A stretch of DNA of 64,000 nucleotides from DATEGZ01 sp035519535 (lineage in GTDB: Bacteria; Acidobacteriota; Vicinamibacteria; Vicinamibacterales; SCN-69-37), in contig DATIWF010000109.1 in the NCBI GenBank assembly GCA_035519535.1, positions 19,613-83,612 of the forward strand, in the 5' to 3' direction. Shown piece after piece: positions 50,815 through 60,080 of the stretch (positions within the stretch are counted from its first letter, which is position 1; every line of letters begins with the position of its first letter). The notes beneath the pieces are model-generated. The model ran no database searches and was not told the DNA's origin. It worked only from the letters and a program-made list of their open reading frames with translations. Made by a program: the position numbers and the translations under genes.

Positions 50815-51984
50815 CTACCGCCGGTTGGACGCCGTCGTCTTCGTGCCCGCGTCGACGACGGTGTACTTCGACATCATCCCGGCCCGCAGATGCGGCCCCG
50901 TGTGGCAGTGAAACAGCCATGTGCCGACGTTGTCCGGCTCCATATCCGCGACGACCATGTCCATCGGCAGGAGCGGCGTCACGTCAGTCCGCATGTGGCG
51001 TGCGACGACGGTGTTGCCGTGCCAGTGGGGCGCATGCATCTCGAAATTCGTCGTCGCAAACAGATACCAGCGGACGCGCTCGCCTTTCGTGACGGTGAAT
51101 CCCGGCGTGTGGCCGAAGACGAAGCCGTTGATCGTCTCCTTCAGGTTGGCGACGTAGACCGGATTCGCGAAGTCCTCGGTCTTGACGATCTTCGATCCCT
51201 TGGGCGCGTAGGTCTTGATGTTCTCGTCGATGTGCCAGCTCAGGTTTTCGTCCACCTCCATGAAGCCCGCGACGAGCTCACGATCCACGTCCGTCGGCGA
51301 CCCGTCGGGCCGCGCCATGCCCTTGGCCGTGACGACCATCGGGCCGACGAGGCCGGAGTTGACGTCCTTCTCTTCGTCGATGTGCGAGTGGTACATCCAG
51401 ACGATTGAGCTGCCCTCGCCGTGGGCCGGTCCCGCGCGCTCGGGCACCGGCCATTCGTACGTGTGGGTGCCGCCCGGCTCAACGCCGAGCTTCTTGCCGG
51501 TGCCGTCCTCGTACTCCGCGCCCTCCGAGTCCTTCGTATAGAAGACGCCGTGCGGGTGGAGGCTGAACCGGTGATGGCCGTTGTTCCGAAAGACGATCTT
51601 GATCGTATCGCCGACTTCGGCGCGCACGAGCGGCCCCATCATCCCGAGGTGCTCCCACTGCGGCGGACGGGGCTTCAGCGTCTTGAACGTGTCGTCCGTG
51701 TATTCGCGAAACAACGTTTTCTTGTAGACGTGTCCGAGCGACAGCGGTCCTGGAAGGACGAAGAACGCGGCGTCGCTGTTGAAGGGCTGACCCGTGATCT
51801 GGTTCGTGCCCGTTGGCGCGAAGTCCCAGGTGACCTCGTCGGCGGCGATGTAATACGTGCGCGTCTTGCCGCTCGCGGTGGACGCCGATGTCGGCGACGT
51901 CCCGGGCGCAGGCGAGGCGGGCGCGCACGCGCAGGTCACACCAATCAGGCCGGCGCACACGCCGGCCGCAAGTCCGTGCTTCAT
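50815..51984 (-). CDS. Multicopper oxidase, lipoprotein-type signal
   Basis: A 389-aa multicopper oxidase of the two-cupredoxin, ceruloplasmin-like kind. All copper motifs are present: HPHG (143-146), YHSH (198-201), HAPHWHG (317-323) and HCHTGPHLRAGM (359-370, with the type-1 Cys360 and axial Met370). The N-terminus ends LIGVTCAC, so lipid attachment is possible. Substrate could be copper(I), iron(II) or phenolics. GGGGAGG precedes ATG 51984. It converges on the DUF1700 gene with a 26-bp gap and is divergent from the DUF885 gene. Confidence 0.9.
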   Translation of the reverse strand: MKHGLAAGVCAGLIGVTCACAPASPAPGTSPTSASTASGKTRTYYIAADEVTWDFAPTGTNQITGQPFNSDAAFFVLPGPLSLGHVYKKTLFREYTDDTFKTLKPRPPQWEHLGMMGPLVRAEVGDTIKIVFRNNGHHRFSLHPHGVFYTKDSEGAEYEDGTGKKLGVEPGGTHTYEWPVPERAGPAHGEGSSIVWMYHSHIDEEKDVNSGLVGPMVVTAKGMARPDGSPTDVDRELVAGFMEVDENLSWHIDENIKTYAPKGSKIVKTEDFANPVYVANLKETINGFVFGHTPGFTVTKGERVRWYLFATTNFEMHAPHWHGNTVVARHMRTDVTPLLPMDMVVADMEPDNVGTWLFHCHTGPHLRAGMMSKYTVVDAGTKTTASNRR

Positions 51985-52036
51985 GGAGACCTCCCCGGAG
52001 TGCCGGCATCATAGCGCGGTGCAAGGGCTTGCGGCG

Positions 52037-52042
52037 TATACT
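52037..52042 (+). promoter_or_regulatory. -10-like TATACT, 6 nt before the DUF885 gene
   Basis: TATACT is followed by CCGCCG and ATG 52049, so the predicted transcript starts at the start codon. There is no Shine-Dalgarno and no strong -35 box. Confidence 0.5.
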
Positions 52043-52048
52043 CCGCCG

Positions 52049-53827
52049 ATGGCCCTCGCTGGCCTCCCGCGGCCGGTCGTGATGGCGGGCTTCGCCTTCG
52101 GACTCGGCGCGTGCGCGCTCGCCGCCCAGGGCCAGGCGACGGATGCCGCGGCGGTCGACGCGCTCGTGGCCGAGTACCTCAACCACGCCGCGGCCACGAG
52201 CGGGAGCGGACTCAGCCGCGGCCTGTCCGCCGATCGCATCCCCGGTCTCACGCGCGCGAGCGCCCGCGAGCAGGCGGCGTGGGCCGGTACGATGGCGAAG
52301 AGGCTCGCGGACATCCATCCGGCCGAGCTGACGCACGACGAGTGGCTCACGTACCGCGACCTGCAGTTCGAGATCTCGCTCTCGACCGAGGCCGAGCGCT
52401 ATTTCTGGCTGACGATTCCCGTCACGCCGTACTCGTCGCCGCTCCGCGTGCTCTCGACGCCTTTCGAGAGCTTCGAGTTCCGGACGCCGGCCGACGGCCA
52501 GACGTATCTCGACGCGCTCAATCAGGTGCCCGGCGTCATCGCGGCCTACCAGGCGAAGCTCGAAAGTCAGATGCAGCGCGGGATCGTGCTGCCGGTCGAC
52601 GAGATCCGGCTGGTCGTGCCCTTCGTTCGGACGCTCATCGCCGATCCGCCGCGCAGCGCCTTCAGCGTCAACGCGTCGCGCCTGGAATCGCTCGGGGTGG
52701 ACGCGTCGGCATCGCTGCGCCAGCAGATCGACGACGAAGTACGCGCGGACGTGAATCCCTCGATGCAGCGCCTCGTCGCGTTCATCGACGGCCCGTACCG
52801 CGCGCATGCCTCCACCGCCGTCGGCGTCGGGCAGTATCCTGGCGGTCAGGACTACTACCGGTTCCTCATCCACCAGCACACGGACCTTCCGCTCACGCCG
52901 GAAGAGATTCACCAAATCGGCCTGAGCGAAGTCGCGCGGCTCAACGGCGAGCTCGACAAGGTGCGTCAGGCCGCCGGCTTCTCCGGCTCGCTCGGCGAGT
53001 TCCGGCACTACCTCAAGACCGATCCGCGGTTTTTCCCGAAGAGCGCCGACGACATCGGCAGCACCATGATGGCGGCCATCCGGCGGATCGAGCCCAGGAT
53101 CGACAGCTTCTTCCTCGAGACACCGAAGGCGCCTTACGGCGTCAAGCGGCTCGACGAGTCGCTCGAGCAGTCGATGACGTACGGCTACTACCAGCTGGGC
53201 ACGGCGAGCGATCCGACGGGCCTGTATCGCTTCAACGGCTCGCAGCCGGAGTCGCGGTCGGTGCTGATGGCGCCGGCGACGATCTACCACGAGCTCATTC
53301 CCGGGCATCACTTCCAGCTGGCGCTGCGGCGCGAGAGCACGACGCTCAGCCCGTTTCGCCGGAGCCTGATGCACACGGCGTTCACCGAGGGCTGGGCGGA
53401 GTACGCCTCGGATCTGGCCGGCGAGATGGGGATGTACGCGGATCCCTATGCGCGCGCGGGGCGTCTGGCGATGGACTTGTTCCTCTCGACGCGGCTCGTC
53501 GTGGACACGGGCATGAACGCGCTCGGCTGGTCGCGCGATCGCGCGATGGCCTACATGCGCGACAACACGCTCGAGTCAGACGTGCAGATCGACACCGAGA
53601 CGCTGCGCTACTCGAGCGACATGCCCGGTCAGGCGCTCGCCTACAAGCTCGGCGCGCGCGAAATCCACATGCTGCGCGCCAGGGTCGAACAGGCCCAGGG
53701 CGCAGCGTTCGACATCCGCAAGTTCCACGCGTATCTGCTCGACAGCGGTTCCATGCCGCTCGCCACGCTCGACGACCACGTCGCCTGTTATCTGAGTGAA
53801 CGGCACAGACGCCGCGGTGATTGGTGA
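52049..53827 (+). CDS. DUF885 family metallopeptidase-like protein, secreted
   Basis: A 592-aa exported protein (signal VVMAGFAFGLGACALAAQGQA) of the DUF885 family. The conserved zinc-site-like segment is IYHELIPGHHFQLAL, followed by TEGWAEYASDLAGEMG (Glu ligand), typical of DUF885 and related to M3-like peptidases. The role as a peptidase is inferred. TATACT ends 6 nt before ATG 52049; a later ATG at 52082 is an alternative start. The last three codons (GAT TGG TGA) are the first unit of the repeat array that follows. Confidence 0.85.
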   Translation: MALAGLPRPVVMAGFAFGLGACALAAQGQATDAAAVDALVAEYLNHAAATSGSGLSRGLSADRIPGLTRASAREQAAWAGTMAKRLADIHPAELTHDEWLTYRDLQFEISLSTEAERYFWLTIPVTPYSSPLRVLSTPFESFEFRTPADGQTYLDALNQVPGVIAAYQAKLESQMQRGIVLPVDEIRLVVPFVRTLIADPPRSAFSVNASRLESLGVDASASLRQQIDDEVRADVNPSMQRLVAFIDGPYRAHASTAVGVGQYPGGQDYYRFLIHQHTDLPLTPEEIHQIGLSEVARLNGELDKVRQAAGFSGSLGEFRHYLKTDPRFFPKSADDIGSTMMAAIRRIEPRIDSFFLETPKAPYGVKRLDESLEQSMTYGYYQLGTASDPTGLYRFNGSQPESRSVLMAPATIYHELIPGHHFQLALRRESTTLSPFRRSLMHTAFTEGWAEYASDLAGEMGMYADPYARAGRLAMDLFLSTRLVVDTGMNALGWSRDRAMAYMRDNTLESDVQIDTETLRYSSDMPGQALAYKLGAREIHMLRARVEQAQGAAFDIRKFHAYLLDSGSMPLATLDDHVACYLSERHRRRGDW

Positions 53828-54231
53828 TGGGTGATGGGTGATCGGCGATTGGCTATTGGCCGATTGATGATTGGTGATTGGATTGGGCGATTGGTGATTG
53901 GATTGAAGGATTGGCGATTGCATTGAGCGATTGGTGATTGCATTGGCGATTGGGCGATTGCATTGGCGATTGGCGATTGCATTGGCGATTTGCGATTGCA
54001 TTGAGCCATTGGGCGATTAAATCGGCGACTCGGCGATTGCATCGAACGATCGGCGAAATTGAGCGATTGGCGAAGGCAATCGACCATCGCCAAATCGGCA
54101 AATTCAATCGCCCAATCGCCAATGCAATCACCAATGCAATCAGCAATCGCTCAATGCAATCGCCAAATCCTTCAATCCAATCACCAATCGCCAATCTCCC
54201 AATTGCAATCACCAATCACCAATCACCAATC
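53819..54231. repeat. Large opposed GATTG / CAATC repeat array
   Basis: I count 20 GATTG pentamers between 53819 and 54069 and 15 CAATC pentamers between 54077 and 54231, with no mixing of orientation. Units are mostly GATTGGC, GATTGGT and GATTGCATTGGC variants, 7-12 bp apart. The array fills the whole gap between two convergent genes and contributes the stop codon of the DUF885 gene; it ends 1 bp before the pirin stop. The halves can pair into a long imperfect hairpin. No gene is present. Confidence 0.93.
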
Positions 54232-54232
54232 G

Positions 54233-55138
54233 TCAGCGTTTGATGAACGTGCCGTTCCGCAGCTCGGCGAACGCGCGCTTCAGCTGGTCCTCCGTGTTCA
54301 TCACGATCGGGCCGTACCACGCGACCGGTTCCTCCAGCGGCTTGCCGGAGACGAGCAGGAAACGCATCCCCTCGTCTCCCGCCTGGACCGTGATCTCGTC
54401 GCCGCGGTCGAAGAGCACGAGCGATCGATTTCCCGTCGTCTCACGCACCGGGGCCTCGTCGATCTCACCCGTAGAATCCGTCAGCACGCCTTGCGGCGCC
54501 GACCCGTCCCGGAACGATCCGGATCCGGCGAAGACGTACGCAAAGGCATGGCGCGCGGTCTCGACGGGCAGAGTCCGCCGCTTGCCGGGCGGCACCGAGA
54601 CGTCGAGGTAAATCGGATCGGCCGCGATGCCGTCCACGGGGCCCGTCTTTCCCCAGAAGCTGCCGCACACCACCCGGACGCTCGTGCCGTCGTCCTCGGT
54701 CATGACGGGGATGTCCGCGGCGTGGACGTCCTGATAGCGCGGCGCCGTCATCTTGAGCGCGGCGGGCAGGTTCGCCCACAGCTGGAAGCCGTGCATGTGT
54801 CCCTCGGCGTCGCCCTTCGGCATTTCCTGGTGGATGATGCCGCTGCCGGCCGTCATCCACTGAATGTCGCCGGCGCCGAGCGTGCCCTGGTTGCCGAGGC
54901 TGTCGCCGTGCTCGACCGTGCCCGACAGGACGTAGGTGATCGTCTCGATGCCACGGTGCGGGTGCCACGGAAAGCCGGCGACGTAGTCGTCGGGGTTGTC
55001 GTTGCGGAAATCGTCGAGCAGCAGGAACGGATCGTAGTCGGCCGTATCACCGAAGCCAAACGCCCGGCGCAACCGCACGCCGGCGCCCTCGAGGGTCGGG
55101 CGGGATTGGATGACGCGCTTGACGGGCCGGATCGACAT
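54233..55138 (-). CDS. Pirin family protein
   Basis: A 301-aa bicupin of the pirin family. The N-terminal metal site is HPHRGIETITYVLSG and HGDSLGNQGTLGAGDIQWMTAGSGIIHQE, with three His and one Glu, and the C-terminal cupin ends VAWYGPIVMNTEDQL. Bacterial pirins bind iron and include quercetinases and metabolic regulators; activity cannot be chosen. A GAGGAG ribosome site and a TATACT hexamer precede ATG 55138. Confidence 0.95.
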   Translation of the reverse strand: MSIRPVKRVIQSRPTLEGAGVRLRRAFGFGDTADYDPFLLLDDFRNDNPDDYVAGFPWHPHRGIETITYVLSGTVEHGDSLGNQGTLGAGDIQWMTAGSGIIHQEMPKGDAEGHMHGFQLWANLPAALKMTAPRYQDVHAADIPVMTEDDGTSVRVVCGSFWGKTGPVDGIAADPIYLDVSVPPGKRRTLPVETARHAFAYVFAGSGSFRDGSAPQGVLTDSTGEIDEAPVRETTGNRSLVLFDRGDEITVQAGDEGMRFLLVSGKPLEEPVAWYGPIVMNTEDQLKRAFAELRNGTFIKR

Positions 55139-55172
55139 GATGGCACTCCTCGATCCGAGTATACAAAACGCG

Positions 55173-56690
55173 TCAACGCTGAAGCGGCGGGCTGCAGTTG
55201 CGGTAGAGCCAGAAGCGGCCGGTCGTGTCCACGAACTCGAGGTTCGGATTCGCGAGGGCGGTCGTCGCGATCAGATAGTCGCCCGCGCGGCTGTCGCGCA
55301 GGAAGATCTCGGGAGTCGTGGCGACGCTCGGTTGCGCGCCGGCGAGCTGGCTCGCGACAAACATGCCTGCGCGGTCGTCCTGCGCGCGGAACAGGCGATG
55401 GCCGGCGAGCTGATCGGCCGCCGCGAGGACCAGGCCCTGGTCGGTCAGATCGAGATCGCGATACGCGTATGAGTACCACACGAGCTTGGACTCCGCGACG
55501 CCGAACGCGACCACGACGGCGCCGGCGAGCGCGCGCTGGCGCCAGGACCAGGGCGCGCGCGCGAGCCTCGCGACCGCGCCGACGATGAGCAGGGCGATGA
55601 GCACCGCAAACACCGGATAGAACGTGTTCAGGTACCACGGCAGCTTGGTCAGCATCAGCGTCGGCGGGACCAGCGTCGCGCCCGCCCACGCGGTCAGGAG
55701 GATCGCCGCCGGTTGGCTGCGCCAGGCGCTCACGCCCCTGCGCACCCGCGTCCACGGGATTGGCGCAAGCACGAGCGCGGCGGCGCCGGCACAGAGCCAG
55801 TCAAAGTGATGCTTCTGGAGGATGTTCGGGTAGTAGAGCAGACTGCCTGGGTGGCCCTCGATGACGTCGGTGCTGCGGGCGACGAAATCGTAGAAGAACA
55901 GCCGGCTGAGGAAGGCCCACCGATCGACCTCGAAGCGCGCGGCCATCCACGCGCCGACCGGCACGACGAAGAGCGCGCCGGCGACGAGCGTCGGCATCCA
56001 CGCTCTGGGGCGCCGCGGGCGGGCGAGCCCCCAGACGCCGGCCACGAGCAGCAAGGGCATGAGCACCGCCATGCCGCGCAGCAGAAACGCGCCGGCGAGC
56101 AGCGGCCCGAGCCAGGCGCGCCTCCACGGCTGCGTGTATTCGGCCCACAGCGTGATGGCGGTGAGCGACATGATGAAGGTGAAGAGGGCGTCGGTGTTGG
56201 CGCTGCGCCCGGCGTGGATGTGGACGAAGCCGAACGACGTCGCCAGAACGAGCCCCGTCAGCAGCGCGACCGCCGGACCGAACACCCGCCGGGACCAGCT
56301 CATCAACACGGCGACCGTGAGCCACGCCGACGCTGCCGACGCGAGCCGAAGCGCGATCAGACTCTTGCCGAACACCTTGAACGCCAGTGCGATCAGCCAG
56401 ACGTTCAGCGGCGGTTTCGTGTTGTAGTAGTCGAGCGCGCCGAGGAACGTCGTGCCGATCCAGTGGCCGCGGTCCAGCACCTCCGCGGCGGTGACGGCGT
56501 ACAGCGATTCATCCCATTCGGTGAGGAACTCGTGGCCGAGGCGAAACGTCAGATTGAAGGCCGCGAGCGCCAGAACCGCGGCGGCGAGCCAGACGAACCG
56601 CCGCGCGCACCACTCGAGCGCGCCGGCGTGCGGCGTCGGGGCGCTCCGATCGAGGGCGACGGTGGGGGCGTCGTCGCGTGTGTGCGTCAC
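55173..56690 (-). CDS. GT39/ArnT-like membrane glycosyltransferase
   Basis: A 505-aa integral membrane protein with ten or more helices. The first loop carries the WDESLYAVTAAEVLDRG acidic motif and DYYNTKPPLNVWLIALAFKVFG, which is characteristic of ArnT/PMT-type (GT83/GT39) enzymes that use polyprenyl-phosphate sugars on the outer face of the membrane. Acceptor unknown. GTG 56690 is used because the upstream part of the longer ORF (to 56996) overlaps the divergent peptidase gene and is unlike a leader. Confidence 0.85.
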   Translation of the reverse strand: MTHTRDDAPTVALDRSAPTPHAGALEWCARRFVWLAAAVLALAAFNLTFRLGHEFLTEWDESLYAVTAAEVLDRGHWIGTTFLGALDYYNTKPPLNVWLIALAFKVFGKSLIALRLASAASAWLTVAVLMSWSRRVFGPAVALLTGLVLATSFGFVHIHAGRSANTDALFTFIMSLTAITLWAEYTQPWRRAWLGPLLAGAFLLRGMAVLMPLLLVAGVWGLARPRRPRAWMPTLVAGALFVVPVGAWMAARFEVDRWAFLSRLFFYDFVARSTDVIEGHPGSLLYYPNILQKHHFDWLCAGAAALVLAPIPWTRVRRGVSAWRSQPAAILLTAWAGATLVPPTLMLTKLPWYLNTFYPVFAVLIALLIVGAVARLARAPWSWRQRALAGAVVVAFGVAESKLVWYSYAYRDLDLTDQGLVLAAADQLAGHRLFRAQDDRAGMFVASQLAGAQPSVATTPEIFLRDSRAGDYLIATTALANPNLEFVDTTGRFWLYRNCSPPLQR

Positions 56691-56820
56691 TCTGGCGGTC
56701 CGGCGCCCGTTGGGCGTATACCCAGGGGGACAACAGTATACACGGCCGCGTCCGTGCGGGCCGATACAATGCGCGCAGCGGTCCTCAGAAGGTGGCGCGG
56801 TGATCGAAGGAGAAACGCTG

Positions 56821-58386
56821 ATGCGGATGACGTGGCGAACGGTTCGTCTCGCGGGGTCGTGTCTCGGGTTCGTGCTGCTGGCGGCGCTGCCGGTCGCCAC
56901 GTGGCAGGGGGCCCCGCAGGAAAACAAGCCGGCGGACGCGAAGCCCGCGGGTGACGCGGCGCCTCCCAAAGAAGAGTCGGTCACGACCGACCACACGATT
57001 CAGCTGAACGGCCAGTCCGTGCCGTACAGGGCCACGGCATCGACGACGCTCATCAAGGGCGAGGGCGACGAGCCGACGGCGCTCATGTACTCGACCGCGT
57101 ACGTCCGCAGCGACGTGCGCGACGCGAGCCAGCGGCCGGTGGCTTTCCTCTACAACGGCGGACCGGGGTCGTCGTCGGTCTGGCTGCACATGGGTGCGTT
57201 CGGGCCCCGCCGCGTCGTGACGGTGGACGCGGGGCCGACGCCGCCGGCGCCGTATACGGCGCAGGACAACGGCAACTCGCTCCTCGATCGGGCCGATCTC
57301 GTCTTCATCGATCCGGTCGGGACCGGCTTCAGCCACGCCGTCGGCAAGGCCAAGAACAAGGACTTCTGGGGCGTGGACAGCGACGTCAAGTCGATCGCGC
57401 AGTTCATCGTCACGTGGATCACGCGCAATCACCGGTGGAACTCGCCGAAATATCTCATCGGCGAAAGCTACGGCACGTTTCGATCGGCGGCGCTCGCCAA
57501 CTACCTGCAGTCACAGGACAGCATGGATCTGAACGGCATCGTGCTCATCTCGAGCGTGCTCGACCTCGGGACGCTGTCGTTCAACCCGGGCGACGACCGC
57601 TGCTACGTGTTCTATCTGCCGAGCTATGCCGCGACCGCGTGGTACCACAAGGTGCTCAAGGACCGGCCGGCCGACCTCGACAAGTTCCTGGCCGACGCGC
57701 GGGCGTTCGCCGAGGGGGAGTACGCGACGGCGCTGATGAAGGGCTCGCGGCTGACGGCGGCCGAGCGGGCGGACATGGCGAAGAAGCTGGCGCGCTTCAC
57801 CGGCCTCAGCGAGGACTACCTCGTGCGGGCGGATCTGCGCGTGAACCTCGCGCAGTTCATGGTCGAGCTGCAGCGCAATCGCGGGCTGACGACGGGACGC
57901 CTTGACTCGCGGTTCGCGGGCGCGACCTACGACATGCTCACGGAGAACGCGGAGTATGACCCGCAGTCGTCGATGGTCTCGAGTGCGTTCACGTCGGTGT
58001 TCAATGCCTACGTGCGCACCGATTTGAACTTCGGGCAGGACAAGCCGTACGTCGTGCTCTCGAACGAGGCCGGGCCGGCCTGGGATTGGAAGCACGCCGG
58101 ACAGCCGCAGTTCGGCTTCCCGGGCGCGCCGAACACCGAGTTCGATCTGGTGCAGGCGTTGATCTCCAATCCCAACCTGCGCGTCGAGGTCGAGAACGGG
58201 TACTACGACATGGCGACGCCGTTCTTCGCGACCGAGCACACGATGAACCACCTCGGGCTGCGCGATGACATCCGCGGCCGCATCGTCCTCAAGTACTACG
58301 CGGCGGGCCACATGATGTACGTGCGGGACGCCGACCTGGCGCAGCTCGCGCAGAGCGTCCGGGCGTTCATCGACAAGAAGAAATAA
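56821..58386 (+). CDS. S10 serine carboxypeptidase, secreted
   Basis: A 521-aa exported peptidase (signal SCLGFVLLAALPVATWQ). S10-family motifs are intact: oxyanion region NGGPGSSS (112-119), nucleophile GESYG (Ser216), Asp463 in YYDMATP and His497 in AGHMMY. Such acid carboxypeptidases are widespread in Acidobacteriota. ATG 56821 is chosen because AAGGAG (56807-56812) is 8 nt upstream. Its stop overlaps the next start by TAATG. Confidence 0.93.
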   Translation: MRMTWRTVRLAGSCLGFVLLAALPVATWQGAPQENKPADAKPAGDAAPPKEESVTTDHTIQLNGQSVPYRATASTTLIKGEGDEPTALMYSTAYVRSDVRDASQRPVAFLYNGGPGSSSVWLHMGAFGPRRVVTVDAGPTPPAPYTAQDNGNSLLDRADLVFIDPVGTGFSHAVGKAKNKDFWGVDSDVKSIAQFIVTWITRNHRWNSPKYLIGESYGTFRSAALANYLQSQDSMDLNGIVLISSVLDLGTLSFNPGDDRCYVFYLPSYAATAWYHKVLKDRPADLDKFLADARAFAEGEYATALMKGSRLTAAERADMAKKLARFTGLSEDYLVRADLRVNLAQFMVELQRNRGLTTGRLDSRFAGATYDMLTENAEYDPQSSMVSSAFTSVFNAYVRTDLNFGQDKPYVVLSNEAGPAWDWKHAGQPQFGFPGAPNTEFDLVQALISNPNLRVEVENGYYDMATPFFATEHTMNHLGLRDDIRGRIVLKYYAAGHMMYVRDADLAQLAQSVRAFIDKKK

Positions 58387-60077
58387 TGAAGCCGGGTATA
58401 TTTTTGCGAGATTCAGGAAAAATATACCCGGCATTGTTGTTCGCGTTCTACGCCGCCGTCACGGTCGTGATGGCGTACCCCTTCAGCCTGCATCCGGCCG
58501 CCGGCGTGCTCTCGATCGGGACCGACACCGATCTGTACATCTGGGCGCTCGGTTGGGACGTGCATGCCTTCGCGCACCGGCCCTTCGCGATCTTCGACGC
58601 CAACATCTTCTTTCCGTGGCGGCACACGCTGGCGTACTCGGAGAACGTCATCGGCAGCGCGCTGCTGGCGGCGCCGGTCCTGTGGATCACGCACAACCCG
58701 ATGCTGGCGTTCAACCTCGTGACGCTGCTGTCGGTGCCCCTGAGCGCGCTGGGCGCGTACGTCCTGGCGCGCCGGCTCGGCGCCTCGCCGGCCGGCGCCG
58801 TGCTGTGCGGCCTCGTGTTCGGCTTTACCCCGCCGCGTCTGCTGCGTCTCGATCAGTTCCACCTGACGACCATTGAGTGGGTACCGTTCAGCCTCGCGTT
58901 CCTGCACGGCTACTTCCAGACGGGGTCGAAGCGCGATCTCCGGCTCGCCCTGGGGTTCTTTTCGCTGCAGGCGCTGACGAGCGGTCACGGCGCGGCGATG
59001 CTCGTGCTCGGGATGGCTCTGGTGGCAGGCTTCCACCTGACGCACGGCCAGCCGCTCGCGCTCGCGCGACGATTGCGGGACCTCGGCGTCATCGGCGCGC
59101 TGCTCCTCCTACCGGCTGCCCTCGTCTACGTGCCGTACCGTGAGGCCCAGGTTGAAATCAGCTTTCGGCGGGCGCTCGACGACTGGAGCATCTCGACGTC
59201 GAGCTTTTTCACGTCGGCCTCGCATGTGCAGACGTGGCTCGTGTCGCACGCGCCGAACTGGGACTGGATCAAGCACGACCCGGACGCCTGGCTGTTTCCG
59301 GGGATCCTGCCGCTCGTGCTGGGCGCGGCCGTCTTTCTCGGCCCTGGGCGGACTGCCGACCATGCCCCGGGCGCCCGGCGCTACCGGTGGCTCTATCTGG
59401 CGATGCTCGCCCTCTGCGTCTGGTTCGCCGTCGGCCCGCCGTTCGGCATCTGGCGGTGGGTGTACTGGTTGCCGGGTCTGAACTTCGTGCGCGTGCCGTC
59501 GAGGTTCATGCTGCTCGGGATGCTTGCCCTCGCGGTGCTCGCGGCCGCTGGCTTCGATCGCCTCGCCGCCCGGCTGACCGGCGCGCGCCGCCTCGTCGCG
59601 GCCTCCATCGCCGGCGCGCTGCTCCTCGGGGAGTTCGCGGCGATGCCGTTCAACGTCGAGCCGTATCAGGTCGACCCGCCGGCAATCGACCGGTGGATGA
59701 ACAGCCTGCCGAAGCCGTTCGCGGTGGTCGAAGTGCCGCTGCCGGATTCCTTCAGCGTGATCACGCAGGAGCGGCGCAACACGCTCTACATGCTGCACTC
59801 GCTCGCGCACTATCAGCCGATCGTCGAGGGCTACAGCGGGATCCAGCCGCCGGGCTACCAGACGCTGCACGACCAGCTCATCACGTTCCCCGACGAGGTC
59901 AGCCTGCGCGCGCTCGCGCGGCTCGGCGTCCGGTACGCCATCGAGCACGTCGATCTGATTCCGCCGGCTGAGCGCGCCGAGGTCGAGTCGCGCTACGAGC
60001 GGTGCGCGCGGTGGCTGACGCTCGTCCACACCGAGGGCGACGGACGGGTGTGGGCGATTGAGTATCCGGTCAAGTAG
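58386..60077 (+). CDS. Multi-pass membrane protein, glycosyltransferase-like
   Basis: A 563-aa membrane protein with about eleven helices and a C-terminal soluble part. TDTDLYIWALGWDVHAF and the following loops resemble the GT-C fold of bacterial membrane glycosyltransferases without a named family. It overlaps the S10 stop by one base. The first codons contain a 42-bp perfect inverted repeat in frame (58391-58432); precise removal would leave MKLLFAFYAAVTV, a natural start of the first helix. Function is unknown. Confidence 0.78.
   Translation: MKPGIFLRDSGKIYPALLFAFYAAVTVVMAYPFSLHPAAGVLSIGTDTDLYIWALGWDVHAFAHRPFAIFDANIFFPWRHTLAYSENVIGSALLAAPVLWITHNPMLAFNLVTLLSVPLSALGAYVLARRLGASPAGAVLCGLVFGFTPPRLLRLDQFHLTTIEWVPFSLAFLHGYFQTGSKRDLRLALGFFSLQALTSGHGAAMLVLGMALVAGFHLTHGQPLALARRLRDLGVIGALLLLPAALVYVPYREAQVEISFRRALDDWSISTSSFFTSASHVQTWLVSHAPNWDWIKHDPDAWLFPGILPLVLGAAVFLGPGRTADHAPGARRYRWLYLAMLALCVWFAVGPPFGIWRWVYWLPGLNFVRVPSRFMLLGMLALAVLAAAGFDRLAARLTGARRLVAASIAGALLLGEFAAMPFNVEPYQVDPPAIDRWMNSLPKPFAVVEVPLPDSFSVITQERRNTLYMLHSLAHYQPIVEGYSGIQPPGYQTLHDQLITFPDEVSLRALARLGVRYAIEHVDLIPPAERAEVESRYERCARWLTLVHTEGDGRVWAIEYPVK
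58391..58432. repeat. 42-bp palindromic element inside a coding sequence
   Basis: GCCGGGTATATTTTT and its exact reverse complement AAAAATATACCCGGC flank a 12-nt loop (58406-58417). The length is a multiple of three, so it adds 14 codons in frame to the gene starting at 58386. It is AT-rich in a GC-rich background and resembles mobile palindromic elements that insert in genes. Confidence 0.9.
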
Positions 60078-60080
60078 CTT

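Noticed and set aside
53819..54231. CRISPR array
   Set aside because: Units are only 5-7 bp, spacers are not unique 30-mers, orientation flips in the middle and no cas genes are present.
58391..58432. Intrinsic terminator of the S10 gene
   Set aside because: No T-run follows the hairpin and the element lies within the next coding sequence in frame.
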